Part shown: in pieces, positions 1-7,740 of the stretch | Layout of the letters: each line of letters opens with the position of its first letter | Numbering within the stretch: position 1 is the stretch's first letter | Assembly: GCA_016987375.1 (NCBI GenBank) | Contig: PJRA01000444.1 | Span: 530,850 to 549,027 of the forward strand | From: Brachionus koreanus | Taxonomy: Eukaryota > Rotifera > Eurotatoria > Ploima > Brachionidae | Reading direction: 5' to 3' | DNA: 18,178 bases | Made by a program: the position numbers and the translations under genes | The notes under the pieces: generated by a model | Told to the model about the DNA's origin: nothing | The model's database searches: none | The model's input: the letters and a program-made list of their open reading frames with translations, nothing else

Positions 1-1649
1 ATTGTTGCAAATTTCAGTATTGATCGTTTGATCACAAAGCTATTAATCAATCTTGAGTAAAAATATCCAAATGTTTTTTCTCCACTGTTCGTTTTTGCCA
101 TTGGTTCAATCAGGCTTGCACTATTCCTTAAATTGTAACTGAAATTTCTCGAGTCATTTTTTAGAAATATATTTTTTAAATTCTCAGACGAGTTATGAAA
201 GAATAGAGTAGTTTATTTAATATATCTTGATCTTGTTTCGAAACTTATTGACTTTCTCATTTAAATAGAAATTAATTTTGTTTGTCTAACAGTTAAAACC
301 AAGCCTAATTTTTTGACAGTTCGTTAAAATCTTTTTGCTTAGATTTATTTATCACAAATTGAAATCAACAAGCACATGAAATATTTATTATTTAACGGCT
401 ATTTTTGTTACAGTTTTGAACTGACTGTCTTAAAAGCCAAAAATTAGAAGGTTTTTTTTAATTCGTAAATTCATTCTCTCAATTTTTTTTATTAATTTTT
501 ATAATTTTAGTGCTCAAGTTATTTTACTTGAAAATAAAAAATAAAGAAGCATAAAATTTAAAGAAATAATAGACATCACATAGTGAATTCGGATACTTAA
601 TATATCTAGATTCAAAACCGGCTTTGTATTCATCCAACAGTCTGATAACAAAATGGAACAAAATGACTCAGCCATGTCCTTGCACTCAAATCATAAAGTC
701 GATTTCAGACTGCTTAAGTTTATTTTAAGTTCATTAAAGACTTAGCAATTAATTGTCATTATCTTAATTTTTGAATTACTGTGCTTTCTGAAAACATCAA
801 CCATTGGATCAAATGTAAGTTTTGAATCAAATGAATGATGCCAAAGAATATGACTTTTTTGTTTCATTATCTAAATTGTTAGCAAAAATTTTAAGGTCAA
901 GATTAATTTTAAAAATTATTTTTTCAAAAAATTAAAATGTAAAACTACTTTTTCTCAACCTCTTTCAGCTACTTATTAATCGTATGTTCGTGGTTTCATT
1001 CCTTTTATAAAATAAAAAAAAATTAGCAAAATCATCTCCATGGTTGTGTTTCATTTTTGTTAGTATCATCGGTGACGGTATACAGCACTATTTTTTATTC
1101 GATTTTTTTTTAATTTTTTCTTTTTGGTATGTCATTAATAAAAATGTTAAATAGAAGTGCACTTATTACTTTATGTGTAAATATTGATAAGATAACGAAG
1201 AAATTAAATACAAATATGAGACATTTTTTATCAGGTATGAAATTTTTCCCAAATTGTCTAAAGGTAAATAAATAGATGAGATTCAAACTAAATAATCACC
1301 AAAATGTAAATATACAACTCTATTTTTGCTTATGTAAAATAAAATTAGAAAGGTTTTCAAAGGATACTTTCAAATATACATGAAGTAATTTTATTAGTCT
1401 TATGAAATTTATTTTAAACCGTCGCCTGAAATACCTTTGGCTTCATCTATTCATAGCACTGCTTTAATGCGATTAATTTAGTTAACTTGTATTGTAATCA
1501 AATTTTGGGAATAATATAAATTCAAAAAATTTTTAAAACAAGAATTTCTCCTAATCAAATATATTTTTGTTCAAATGAAAAAAGAGCTAGAATTTTTTTT
1601 TGTCAATAATTGCATGAGATAGATGTTTAAGCTATTTATTCAGGACTTA

Positions 1650-1687
1650 GACTTGTCGGAAAAAATTTAAAAAGTAAAAGTCATGAC
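1650..1687 (+). repeat. Short dispersed repeat, copy A
   Basis: This 38-bp sequence starts GACTTGT, has an A/T core ending AAAAAGTA, and finishes TCATGAC. It aligns without gaps to 18045-18082 at 32 of 38 positions. It also matches the reverse complement of 2324-2359 at 28 of 33 positions. Three copies in one 18-kb window suggest a small interspersed repeat family. The family identity is unknown. Confidence 0.45.
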
Positions 1688-2102
1688 ACACAGATTACTT
1701 TTAATGACTTTTTTTCTGCAAGTTTTTAAAGTTTAAAAAAAAAATATCTTCAAAGGCAAAATCTTTAACTTGATCTCATTCATTAGTTGATTAATTTTAG
1801 TATAAAGTATATATTTTTTTTGATATTTATTAAATTTGTAACAGCAAATTGAAATATATTGAATATTAAAATTAAATTTTGTAGCTTTAAAATATTAATT
1901 ATCAATTTCGGATATTTTCCCTGAAAGAATCTTATAAGAACTATGTATTGAATGGTATACTAGAGGAAAGACAAATTGACCAAAGAAGAGCAAGAAACAA
2001 AAAGCATTCTGAGAAGCGTCTGATTAGAAAATAAAGGACAAAAGCGTGAGCACAAGCAGTTAAACTATCAGCCCAGGCAAAACCGTTCCTTTCGTATTTT
2101 CT

Positions 2103-2155
2103 TTCTTCTTATTCATTTAATCATTTAGTTCAATTTAAAAAAATATATTAAAGTA
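2103..2155 (+). repeat. Dispersed repeat, first copy (pairs with 17891-17941)
   Basis: The first 25 bases (2103-2127, beginning TTCTTCTTATTCATTTAATC) are identical to 17891-17915. The similarity continues through an A-rich TTTAAAAAAATATAT segment for about 50 bp in total. In both places a GACTTGT-type repeat copy follows within about 200 bp. The two may therefore be parts of one larger decayed element. Confidence 0.45.
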
Positions 2156-2323
2156 GTTCACAGACATGGTACTGTAAACAACGTTGTATGACATCACTTG
2201 TGCCATTTATATCTATTCAATAAACTAAACTAACAAAAAATAAAAACGTAAAGAAGGTCAATTCAATATTATGAAATTTTAAAGTCATATAAAATAAGTC
2301 ATTACAAGTCATATGCAAGTTGT

Positions 2324-2359
2324 GACTTGTACTTTTTAAAAATTTTTCTACAAGTCATG
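2324..2359 (-). repeat. Short dispersed repeat, copy B (inverted)
   Basis: Read on the minus strand this matches copies A and C: GACTTGT, an A/T core, then AAAAAGTA. It is itself an imperfect palindrome: GACTTGTA at 2324-2331 pairs exactly with TACAAGTC at 2349-2356. Several AAGTCAT or GACTTGT words also occur just upstream (2283-2315). Confidence 0.4.
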
Positions 2360-2520
2360 GATTTGTCTTAAATATAGGAGAATTTTTTTAATAGAAGAAT
2401 AGCTTTTCAATTCAATCGAAATTCTTAGTTTTTTTTATTAATTAAATGCCTTAAAAATCAAAAAATTAGCTTTCAATTATTAAAAGACAATTTTTTTTTT
2501 ATTTTATTTTTATTATTTTT

Positions 2521-2690
2521 TTATTTATTGGCAAAAAAAAAACTTGTATAGACCTCATAGGTAAAAATTTATAAAAAAAAAAAAAATAATAACTTTTATA
2601 TTTATTTTATTTAATTTTGAATTTTTTTTTTATATAAATTTTGACCTATGAGGTCTATACAAGTTTTTTTTGTCAATAATTTTTTTTATG
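2521..2690. mobile_element. Foldback / MITE-like element with about 40-bp terminal inverted repeats
   Basis: A perfect 22-bp inverted repeat is formed by 2541-2562 (AACTTGTATAGACCTCATAG, then GT) and 2644-2665. The symmetry continues outward through an A-run paired with a T-run, to TTATTGGC on the left and GTCAATAA on the right. It also continues weakly inward. The roughly 80 bp between the arms is almost pure A/T and non-coding. The size, long terminal inverted repeats and lack of coding capacity fit a non-autonomous DNA transposon. I cannot define a target-site duplication because both flanks are T-rich, and the superfamily is unknown. Confidence 0.65.
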
Positions 2691-3084
2691 TTCATTAAAG
2701 GTAAAACTAAATTTGTATTAGAAGTATTTTGCTTATCAGTAAATGTGCAGTTATTTGTATGCAAAACTTTTATTTAGTAAATTTTCAGAGACTTAACTAA
2801 ACAATTAACAAAATACCTAGAAACAATTGTCAGATTTACGCATTTATGCGTTGCAATAAACCACTATGCTACTATACTATACTAATTAAGAAATATTTTT
2901 TGTCTTTTATTTATTTTCATCATAAAAAAAACACAAAATAGTAATTACTAGCAAGGCTGGGAATGACGACACTTAAGACAAGAAGTGAAAAGGAAGACCT
3001 GATCAAACACTTCAAATGAATGAACTTTCTAGGTGCTGTTGAATGGCAGAATCCACAATTCAAAAGTCATGCACTCACACTTAA

Positions 3085-3107
3085 TGGTCTAGTGGTAAGA
3101 ATTCGGC
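3085..3107 (+). repeat. tRNA-like A-box fragment (possible SINE head)
   Basis: TGGTCTAGTGGTAAGAATTC followed by GGC closely resembles the D-arm half of eukaryotic tRNA-Glu or tRNA-Gly. It satisfies the Pol III A-box consensus TRGYNNARNGG at every position. No B box and no tRNA 3' half follow within 100 bp, so it is not an intact tRNA gene. A truncated tRNA-derived SINE or a tRNA pseudogene fragment is the best reading. Confidence 0.45.
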
Positions 3108-4586
3108 AACATTAAATGTAAATCACAAAGAAATTGACAAGAATAAAGCACAAAGCGATAAATTTGTGGGCTAAATTACCAATTGAAAGTGTTAATGCAA
3201 AATCTAAAAATGTATTTTAAAAAAAAAACAGATATCTTTTTTAAACTATAATGATTAATTTATTTCATATTAACATAAATATATTATTATGAGCATTTAT
3301 GTAAAATTAGACAGCTATCAAAGAAAAGCATTTATTTTGCTGTACTCGTTATTATAACTATTTCTAAAAGAATAAATTTTAATTAAGAATAAAACAAAGA
3401 TTTATAAGGACAGTTTATGAGATGTGTTTATTATGAATAAATTTGCATTATTTAAAAGAGATTTAAATTCACGATTTATACATTTAAATTGGTTAATAAA
3501 AGTGAAAATAAATAATAGAAGAGTACAACTAAATATCTCAAGACTAATTTAGTGATTTACATATTATAGAAAGTAAAATTAAAAGATCTAAAAAATAAAA
3601 AGGAAGTTTTTTAAAATTTTATTGTTAAAAATTTTCTTTTTGAAAATTTGAATAAAGCTTGAATTTAATATCCAAAAGAGGAAGTAGAGTATTCCTTAAT
3701 TAAATTAATTAAATAGATTTGCGGCTCATGACTATTTAGCTAAAATTGCTATTCCATATAGTGTGTTTTTTTTCAATTTATTTATTCTAAAGCCTTTTAC
3801 TGTATTGAGACAAAAAAATTTTATTTTCAATTGATTTAATGTTCAGTTATTATGTCTTGTTAATGCAAATAAACGCTTTAACAACAAATTCATAATATGA
3901 GCCTATTGAGGCTTTGTTCAGGCATAAAATCAGACAAAAACTTTAGCATATTTTCAAATTATACCGCCAACGTGAAAATTTTGCATGTTTTTTCATGTTC
4001 TAACTAAATGTGATTTTCATGAAATTCTTGATTTGAAAGAGCAGTATTAAATTTCAATTTAGAAATAAATATGGCTTTAAATTATTGGGGGGAAAACTAC
4101 AATAAAAACTAACGTAGTGGCTTTTTTCCATATTTTTTGTTTAATGAGCTCAAGAATGTTCTCACTTAGCCGGTTAGTTTGTTCATAGTTGAATAGCTTT
4201 GTGAAAAAAGCTGTCAACTTGGACATTGTATTTGAAAAAGGTGACAAAGATGCATTTTTTCAGCTCTGTGCAACTTTTACTTTCGCAACTGTTTGTTTGC
4301 TTCGCTTAAAAATATGATTATTAAGTGTAAAAATGATAAGCATTTTAATATTTTAATTAGGAGAAGGCAAAAATTTTAAAAAGAGAACATTTTTTTTTCT
4401 ATTAAGGCAAATAAAATCAGAATAATTTCAACTAAAAATGTTCACTTTATTCGTAGAATTAAATTTCTAAAATGTTTTATTGTTGGGACTTATGAAAATT
4501 CTCGCTTTCGTATCGAATCAAATATCCAATTTAAAAAATTATCAAATTTTCATAATGGTTAAACTAAACTTTGGATCACGGATTTG

Positions 4587-4600
4587 GTTACCATGGTAAC
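4587..4600. promoter_or_regulatory. RFX X-box-like palindrome, site 1
   Basis: GTTACCATGGTAAC is a perfect 14-bp palindrome. It fits the X-box form bound by RFX/DAF-19 factors: two GTNRCC-type half sites separated by AT. It lies 771 bp upstream of the ATG at 5371 and has a close second copy 138 bp downstream. Binding is inferred from motif likeness only. Confidence 0.4.
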
Positions 4601-4724
4601 ATAAAAATAAAAATCATCTATTTACTTATTTATAATAGCAAAAAAGAGGAAGTTAAGTCGAAATACGAAATATTAAGATTAGGGTGCTAGATTAAAAAGT
4701 TGACCATGATGTGTGAACGAGTTG

Positions 4725-4738
4725 GTTACCATGGTTAC
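4725..4738. promoter_or_regulatory. RFX X-box-like palindrome, site 2
   Basis: GTTACCATGGTTAC differs from site 1 at one position, which breaks the perfect palindrome in the second half site. Both sites share the preceding G and a similar leader (ACG, then four or five bases ending in TTG). A TATA-like motif begins 7 bp downstream, so this site could be promoter-proximal for the Regnase-like gene. Confidence 0.4.
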
Positions 4739-4744
4739 TAAAGA

Positions 4745-4753
4745 TATATAAAA
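4745..4753 (+). promoter_or_regulatory. TATA-like motif
   Basis: TATATAAAA sits immediately downstream of the second X-box-like site and about 40 bp before a small upstream ORF. Such motifs are common by chance in DNA this AT-rich, so only the position supports it. If it is used, transcription would begin near 4775-4785 and leave a 5' leader of about 590 nt for the gene starting at 5371. Confidence 0.2.
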
Positions 4754-4794
4754 ATTAAGGAACTTTTTTTCAAAATAAAAAATCTAGCCTTCAA

Positions 4795-4887
4795 ATGGGA
4801 AATGATCCCAATCGCCATGCCAACACTTGGAATCAAAACTATTCCAACTTTTTCTACTCAATCGCACTCTTTTTTTCCTATTTTTAG
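4795..4887 (+). other. 30-codon upstream ORF (possible uORF or 5' exon)
   Basis: An ATG at 4795 opens a 30-codon frame ending in TAG at 4885-4887. The predicted peptide begins MGNDPNRHANTW and ends in an aromatic-rich tail. The first half is visibly less AT-rich than its surroundings (for example GATCCCAATCGCCATGCC), which is why I list it. It does not resemble a known protein. It could be a leader uORF of the downstream gene, part of an alternative first exon, or chance. Confidence 0.2.
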
Positions 4888-4899
4888 TTTCTCTATAAG

Positions 4900-4916
4900 C
4901 ACACACACACACACAC
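4900..4916. repeat. CA dinucleotide microsatellite
   Basis: About eight uninterrupted CA units lie in the putative 5' leader or promoter of the Regnase-like gene. A second, interrupted CA-rich tract lies just after that gene at 6847-6911. Confidence 0.9.
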
Positions 4917-5370
4917 CTTCATGTATGAACAAAATTAAAGAAAAGAAAAAACAAAATTAAAATAAAAAAGAGAAGTATTCCTCTCCTCTGTGGTAGAAAT
5001 AAAAAATAAAAATCAAGTTTCAATTAATTTTTTTATCGTGCAAATTATGAATAGAATTAGGAAACAAGAAAAAAAACAAAATTTTGCTTGAATAGAAAAA
5101 ATATTTCAACTAGAGATTATTTACAAGAATGCAATTTTTCATAAATAATTTTCTCCTTTTTTTTTTCCATTTTATTTTCTGTCTATCGGTTTTTGTTTTT
5201 TTTTCATTTATTCTATTTTAAAATTTGACTAATTCAAAAAAACTAAAAGCAAAGAAATTTTATTAAAATTAAATGAATAAAAAAAAAAAAAAAGGGAAAA
5301 AAAAAGAAAAGCTGTTGTCATTAATTAATGATAAAATTTGAATTTAGATAAAAAAAAAATAGAGAATAAA

Positions 5371-6789
5371 ATGGATCTAGGAGCTGCAGGTGGAGCCAAA
5401 ATGATGGAACTATTGGACGACTACATTCAATCGAAGCCGTTTGTGAGCGACGAGCACGTCAAGAGCCTGATAGACAAGTCAATTAAGCTGGGCATGACAT
5501 GGGAGGTGGTCAAAGAGACCCTTAAGAAATTTCTATCGGCCTACTTTCACAAAAAAAACTACGCCAACATAGACCTGTATCGGATGGACTTTGGCGAGGT
5601 GTTCGACGAGACGCGCTTTTTCGACCAGTTGGTCTTGACCTCGATTCAAATGGAGGGCGGACGGCCGACGCACGACGACGAGCCGGACGAAGAGGCCGAC
5701 GAGGCGCGCAAAAACTCGCCAAAACAGCAGCAACAGGCCTTTCAGGAGTACTTGACCGCGTCCATGCACCGTCTAAACGACAAGTCGAACCTGCGGCCGA
5801 TCATTGTGGACGGCAGCGACGTCGCTTTGTCTGCCCAGCAAAACAAGCAGCTGTTCGCGTTGACACGCGTACAAAAAGTAGTCGAATATTTCGACAAGCG
5901 TCAGCATCAAATATACGTGATAGTACCGCAGTGGCGCAAGGAGCAAATAGTGGCCGGCGGAGCGCATCACGCCGCCGACCAGCGCCTTCTCGCCGACATG
6001 GAACAGCGCGGCCTAGTCCACTACTCGCCGAGCAAGCGAGTCGGCGGCAAGCGCATGTACTGCGACGACGATTCGTTCATTCTCAATTTGGCCGTGATCA
6101 AACAGGCCATCATTGTCTCAAACGACAACTTTAAACGCTTTTTGAATCAACGCGACGAATTCAAGCAAGTAATTGAGGAACGCGTGCTCATGTACTCGTT
6201 CGTAGAGGACAATTTCATACCGGCCGAAGATCCACTCGGCAAAAACGGGCCCAGTTTGAGCAATTTTTTGAGATTTGAATCGTTTCAAAATCAACAGTAC
6301 ATGAAACGTTGTCCGTATAAGAAAAAGTGCACCTATGGGTCCAAGTGCAAATTTTGGCACCCGGAACGATCGAGCAGCCAGTCGGGCCAGCAGTTCAAGA
6401 CGGCGTTTCAGTCCGTGCTCGACCAGTCGAGCGAGCAGCGCATGAAACTGGAAATAATACTTAATGAGCCCGAGGAGTCGACGATCGCCTCGCAGCTCAT
6501 CGCCCTCAAGCCGGGCTTTCAGAGCCGCGTCGACAAGGAAAGCTCGCTGCTAAGACTGATGGGCCCTGCCCAGAACAACATCCGCCACAGCTACTCTCTG
6601 TTTCCGACCTCGTCTGCGCCGGCCGCCACTGCGTCTCCGGCCCCGGCTGAGCCCAGCGGCCTTCACGCCAAACTCAAAGACATTCTTGGCGACGAGGCCA
6701 AAGTCCAACAGTTTCTCAACAAGTACAAAAACGAGTCCGATGAGGAAAAGCTTTTGTTCTTGGCCAATGGCTATTCTTTTGATTTTTGA
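5371..6789 (+). CDS. Regnase/MCPIP-like (ZC3H12 family) endoribonuclease
   Basis: This 472-residue protein is a likely cytoplasmic endoribonuclease; the family cleaves stem-loops in selected mRNA 3' UTRs. In order it has a helical N-terminal domain (about 8-62), an acidic/Q-rich linker (97-122), an NYN/PIN nuclease domain (about 141-300), one C-x5-C-x5-C-x3-H zinc finger (C314, C320, C326, H330), a Pro/Ala linker (413-428) and a helical C-terminal segment (429-465). Family signatures are clear: LRPIIVDGS (141-149), WRKEQ (188-192), RVGGKR (223-228), SNDNF (250-254), EERVLMYSFV (269-278) and DPLGKNGPSL (287-296). Catalytic acids D147, D233, D234 and D252 align with D141, D225, D226 and D244 of human ZC3H12A. 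Unusually, D150 replaces the family Asn in DGSN, and CDDD replaces CYDD. I chose ATG 5371 (A at -3, G at +4); an in-frame TAA lies at 5332 and the frame between has only a TTG. It is intronless and far more GC-rich than its flanks. No DSGxxS degron is present. It is convergent with MDN1. The paralogue is not assignable. Confidence 0.92.
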   Translation: MDLGAAGGAKMMELLDDYIQSKPFVSDEHVKSLIDKSIKLGMTWEVVKETLKKFLSAYFHKKNYANIDLYRMDFGEVFDETRFFDQLVLTSIQMEGGRPTHDDEPDEEADEARKNSPKQQQQAFQEYLTASMHRLNDKSNLRPIIVDGSDVALSAQQNKQLFALTRVQKVVEYFDKRQHQIYVIVPQWRKEQIVAGGAHHAADQRLLADMEQRGLVHYSPSKRVGGKRMYCDDDSFILNLAVIKQAIIVSNDNFKRFLNQRDEFKQVIEERVLMYSFVEDNFIPAEDPLGKNGPSLSNFLRFESFQNQQYMKRCPYKKKCTYGSKCKFWHPERSSSQSGQQFKTAFQSVLDQSSEQRMKLEIILNEPEESTIASQLIALKPGFQSRVDKESSLLRLMGPAQNNIRHSYSLFPTSSAPAATASPAPAEPSGLHAKLKDILGDEAKVQQFLNKYKNESDEEKLLFLANGYSFDF

Positions 6790-7041
6790 CAATTTTTCTA
6801 TTTTTTTTCCTTTTTTTTTTTTTCTTCTTTTTCCATTCATGCATTCATTTCACACACTGACACACAAACACACTCACTCATTCAAACCATACATGCATCC
6901 ACACACACACATAGACAAATAGACTTTCCAAAATGCAAAATGTTTATTATTTAAAGTAGCCCGGTACTTGCTGATATTTATCTATTTCAGCATATTGAAA
7001 CGTATTACGTATTGTTATTTTAATGAGAGAAGAATTTAATA

Positions 7042-7050
7042 TTATTTATT
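7042..7050 (+). promoter_or_regulatory. AU-rich element-like nonamer in 3' UTR
   Basis: TTATTTATT matches the classical UUAUUUA(U/A)(U/A) instability nonamer. It sits 252 bp after the stop of the Regnase-like gene and upstream of its poly(A) signal. Because the region is so AT-rich, a chance match is likely. Confidence 0.2.
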
Positions 7051-7073
7051 ATGTGTAAATTACCAACTTATTT

Positions 7074-7079
7074 AATAAA
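7074..7079 (+). terminator. Poly(A) signal of the Regnase-like gene
   Basis: AATAAA, followed by an A-run, is the first canonical hexamer after the stop codon at 6787-6789. It implies a 3' UTR of roughly 300 nt. It lies more than 500 bp before the MDN1 stop codon on the other strand. Confidence 0.45.
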
Positions 7080-7590
7080 AAAAAAAAATCTATTTATCAA
7101 ACGTTTTTTTAGTTGGACAAAAAAAAATTTTTAAATTTTTAATTTTTTTTTTGGTTGACTAGATCAACGCTATATGCTGTAGTACGTGTGTGTAGTAGTA
7201 CATTCACTTTGTTGGTAATTTATATAGGATTAATTATTCTAAAAAAAAAACAACAAAAAAAAACAACAAAAAAAATTTAATTTTTTATATTTTTTTTTCT
7301 TTTTTTTTCTAAGGGTGATATTTAATTGAGCCCACCCGGTTAAAACCATTATATTTATTTAATTTTTATTTTTTTTGATTCAATATTCTTAAATAGGTTT
7401 CGTTTGAGAGCAAAAAAATAATTTTTTTTTTTTTATTTATCTAATTTAGTATTTTCAATTTAAGTTTGGTCTTAGGATTAATTTTTGGACAATTTTTTTT
7501 TTTAAAAAAAGAAATAAACATTTAACAATTTTACATTTTTTTTGATAAGAAAAAACAAAAAGAAAGCAAAAAATTTTTTATTTTTTAAAT

Positions 7591-7596
7591 TTTATT
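7591..7596 (-). terminator. Poly(A) signal candidate of the midasin gene
   Basis: On the minus strand AATAAA begins only 6 bp past the TAG stop, and a second copy lies at 7577-7582. Use of either would give a very short 3' UTR. The region is A/T-rich enough that the functional signal could be further down. Confidence 0.35.
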
Positions 7597-7602
7597 TTCA
7601 AG

Positions 7603-7740
7603 CTAAGAGTCGACACGGCTCACCATGTCGAACCATTGTTTAAGGGCTTCGATCATTATCAAAGGTAAAGAGTTTACTTCTCTTAGGCATACGTAGAACG
7701 GAAACGGAAAGCTTTCCATGTAGGATTTGATCGCCGGTAT
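7603..7740 (-). CDS. MDN1: Midasin terminal exon
   Basis: This exon encodes 45 residues plus a TAG stop (7605-7603). It begins IPAIKSYMESFPFPFY, matching the conserved midasin C-terminus motif SYMEEFPFPFY, and ends QWFDMVSRVDS. It follows a 65-bp intron (7805-7741) with a GTAAG donor and a TTAAG acceptor. It is too short to appear as an independent open frame and was found by following the MIDAS domain past the donor at 7805. Confidence 0.9.
   Translation of the reverse strand: MPAIKSYMESFPFPFYVCLREVNSLPLIMIEALKQWFDMVSRVDS

Larger units (their letters stand above)
1..4560. other. AT-rich intergenic region without recognisable genes
   Basis: I see no open frame of useful length and no recognisable protein domain on either strand. 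The DNA is dominated by A/T with frequent homopolymer runs. The structures that stand out are annotated separately: dispersed repeat copies at 1650-1687, 2103-2155 and 2324-2359, a foldback element around 2521-2690, and a tRNA-like A box at 3085-3107. The stretch 2949-3107 is visibly less AT-rich than its surroundings and may be a decayed retroelement remnant, but I cannot assign a family. Confidence 0.6.
6790..7602. other. Convergent intergenic region / 3' UTRs
   Basis: This 813-bp gap lies between the stop codons of two genes facing each other. It begins with a T-rich stretch and an interrupted CA-rich tract (6847-6911). It then becomes A/T homopolymer-rich, with a duplicated CAACAAAAAAA unit around 7250-7275. 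Poly(A) signals for both strands are present. I see no additional gene. Confidence 0.75.

Noticed and set aside
3085..3107. A functional tRNA gene.
   Set aside because: Only the D-arm/A-box half is present; there is no anticodon stem, T arm or B box in range.
5338..5370. N-terminal extension of the Regnase-like protein by 11 residues starting at TTG 5338.
   Set aside because: TTG is not a normal start in a nuclear eukaryotic gene. ATG at 5371 has a good context and is the first in-frame ATG after the TAA at 5332.
5522..6360. Several small antisense open frames and a +1-frame ORF inside the Regnase-like gene.
   Set aside because: GC-rich coding DNA has few stops in other frames. None shows a domain, and all lie within the conserved nuclease gene.
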